Both the position numbers and the translations under genes were made by a program. The notes beneath the pieces were generated by a model, which searched no databases, was not told the origin of the DNA, and saw nothing but the letters and a program-made list of their open reading frames with translations. From JAAOZP01 sp038848185 (lineage in GTDB: Archaea > Thermoproteota > EX4484-205 > JAAOZP01): a stretch of DNA of 14,105 nucleotides. The DNA lies in assembly GCA_038848185.1 (NCBI GenBank), contig JAWCNV010000028.1, forward strand, positions 1 through 14,105, written 5' to 3'. Of the stretch, positions 14,001-14,105 are shown piece after piece (position 1 is the stretch's first letter; each line of letters begins with the position of its first letter).

Positions 14001-14105
14001 TATGCTGGCAACCCGTTGGCTAATGCAACAGTCAAACTGGCGGGGCCAGTCACAAGGATAACAAATACTAATGAATCGGGGATTGCCTTATTTACTAAAA
14101 TTATT
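11037..14105 (+). CDS. Secreted multidomain GH12-GH5 cellulase, 3' end beyond window
   Basis: The frame stays open to the last base, giving at least 1023 residues. Numbering from ATG 11037: a signal peptide (about 1-28, MRFKSVISIMVLTILL); a GH12 endoglucanase domain (about 31-295) with nucleophile E181 in VELMVWVF and acid/base E270 in IGTEWG; a beta-sandwich carbohydrate-binding-like module (about 301-450); a GH5 domain (about 462-762) with R503, H547/H548, acid/base E588 in LLNEP, HFY at 647-649, nucleophile E704 in MGEFG and W737; an Ig-like module (768-862); an archaeal surface-protein-type module (867-980); and the start of a carboxypeptidase-regulatory-like domain (981 on). Both catalytic domains look active on beta-1,4-glucans. 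An in-frame ATG at 10908 would add 43 residues before the signal peptide, so 11037 is preferred. Family calls are firm; exact substrates and subfamilies are not. Confidence 0.92.
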   Translation, partial: MRFKSVISIMVLTILLTQYFSFTGTSQSGQIVLSYDFNTRRGETNRWVDVNGDSNYDYRVDINNWNIRSASGGITMTFDPSTITLSVTANIQNAQPVTWVNGYPEIYFGRKPWDTQYANGLGVDFPLKVADLASRSLPVSFSIDIQSLHPPMSFNMAADAWIVRQSVANSPSKAPSQGDVELMVWVFSQNLGPAGSKVGEESIGGRAWEVWRMESVSWGGWQYIAFVPKGWSLTKGSISYDIAEFVRATARYTTFDISNHYLLNWEIGTEWGAMNSDGIAQFQWTISGFRVNTTLVSPSPAYDFETGKENWNGWDAITSVTQTTTDAKIGVGSLKCYFNQSINEDGKISVTFSSLKNLSGMRLSAWVKVPTRDFMIKIFAQDEDWTWLDAGGVDAPPPNMWAQVTWDLPKSTVDGFDPTKIKRVGVMFGRWGKPKWNGYVYMDAFGWQPIPPPTDTPLTLPSGMFRGINIGNALEAPYEGGWGVVIKDEYFRIIKEAGFDTVRIPIRWSAHASQNPPYTIDENFFKRVDHVVNKALEQGLTTIINIHHYEEIVQNPDKHSGRFLALWRQIAERYKNYSERLYFELLNEPCLQLTSDIWNQFVKDALNVIRTTNPTRKVIIGPTNWNSVYHLKYLEVPDDPNIIVTFHFYTPFEFTHQGAEWVDQPPTLGRMWSGTDVEKNQIMNELNIAFEWAAQRNLPLLMGEFGAYSKADMDSRARWTSFVAREAEKRGIAWCYWEFCSGFGAYDPVKNEWREPLLNALIPEQPKLASVASINLSKNLIRPWENITITGRVSPARITSVIIKASTDQVKWMNIAQVNSANDGTYSYTWTPNDTEVTYYLHSSTPASAGYVAAESSVVSLSVTMVPDALQQSFLNITLPTGEKCGIKACSTSTFLNVGIDTSEHKIIATVSGSDGTTGITAIFLPKKLLDTYGVTTGDILLTVDGVETIPYAITSPAGCVIIITYFHSGHTFTVYYATYQLMLNVKDYAGNPLANATVKLAGPVTRITNTNESGIALFTKII
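11124..11921 (+). other. GH12 endoglucanase domain of the cellulase
   Basis: The domain has the aromatic-rich beta-jelly-roll strands of family 12, for example VTWVNGYPEIYFGRKPW with its sugar-binding tryptophans and the YPEI motif. It then shows the ELMVW nucleophile strand, the WEVWRM and GWQYIAFVP strands and the GTEWG acid/base strand. Family 12 uses a retaining mechanism with two glutamates. The order and spacing of motifs agree with hyperthermophile enzymes such as the Pyrococcus endoglucanase. Confidence 0.88.
11934..12386 (+). other. Putative carbohydrate-binding module of the cellulase
   Basis: The module starts with YDFETGKENWNGW and ends with NGYVYMDAFGWQP, the usual first and last strands of calcium-binding jelly-roll CBMs. 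Several exposed aromatics lie between them (WTWLD, MWAQVTW, GRWGKPKW). I cannot assign a CBM family; groups resembling CBM4/9, 11 or 17/28 are candidates. A Pro/Thr-rich linker (PIPPPTDTP) joins it to the GH5 domain. Confidence 0.65.
12414..13322 (+). other. GH5 cellulase domain of the large secreted enzyme
   Basis: A full TIM-barrel glycosidase of family 5 is visible. MFRGINIGNALEAP opens the barrel. FDTVRIPIRW holds the conserved arginine, and IINIHHYE the histidine pair. FELLNEP carries the acid/base, VTFHFYTPFEFTHQG the His-x-Tyr strand, LLMGEFG the nucleophile, and WCYWEF the active-site tryptophan. Cellulase or broad beta-1,4-glucanase activity is likely; the exact GH5 subfamily is not determined. 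Confidence 0.92.

Noticed and set aside
1..14105. Search for CRISPR arrays, insertion sequences, tRNA genes and defence genes
   Set aside because: No regularly spaced repeats, transposase motifs, inverted-repeat element ends, tRNA-like folds or known defence domains were recognised by eye.

Overview
The window reads as chromosomal DNA of a thermophilic archaeon of the TACK/Thermoproteota group. The reasons are an archaeal TrpRS, a geranylgeranyl-reductase-family flavoprotein, a two-helix proline-tailed membrane protein and a small winged-helix protein of types I recall only from archaea, and many genes with a TATA-like box about 25-33 nt upstream of the start codon and no convincing Shine-Dalgarno site (leaderless mRNA). 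The C-terminal modules of the last protein resemble those of Bathyarchaeia-type surface proteins. The exact lineage cannot be fixed from the sequence alone.

Layout. (1) 1-2.8 kb, + strand: the tail of a V4R-domain protein, a GT2 glycosyltransferase, a tiny YHS metal-binding protein whose best start is a non-canonical ATT, an unrecognised 118-aa membrane protein, and a ROK-family sugar kinase. (2) 2.8-6.9 kb, - strand: a Wzx/MATE-type polysaccharide flippase, an SPL-like radical SAM protein, a geranylgeranyl-reductase-like flavoprotein behind a two-TM proline-rich membrane protein, and a small winged-helix protein. (3) 6.98-8.16 kb, +: argininosuccinate synthase, divergent from the winged-helix gene. 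(4) 8.29-9.49 kb, +: a membrane-anchored HtrA-type serine protease with a PDZ domain. (5) 9.5-10.65 kb, -: tryptophanyl-tRNA synthetase, convergent with the protease gene. (6) About 10.9/11.04 kb to the window end, +: a very large secreted multidomain glycoside hydrolase, still open at the edge.

Most of the window is ordinary housekeeping and surface biology. The outstanding item is the last gene. It encodes one polypeptide with a signal peptide, a GH12 endoglucanase domain, a jelly-roll carbohydrate-binding-like module, a complete GH5 cellulase domain, an Ig-like module, an archaeal surface-protein-type module and the start of a carboxypeptidase-regulatory-like beta domain. All visible catalytic glutamates of both hydrolase domains are intact. 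A secreted two-catalyst cellulase in an archaeon implies growth on cellulose or other beta-glucan; glucose released outside could be phosphorylated by the ROK kinase. The GT2 enzyme and flippase suggest glycosylation of the cell surface. These links are inference from co-location.

Smaller points of interest are the apparent AUU start of the YHS protein, competing starts and promoters for the cellulase, a 31-nt near-perfect palindrome between trpS and the cellulase, and promoter geometry that moves several start codons. No mobile element, CRISPR array, tRNA, rRNA or defence system was seen.
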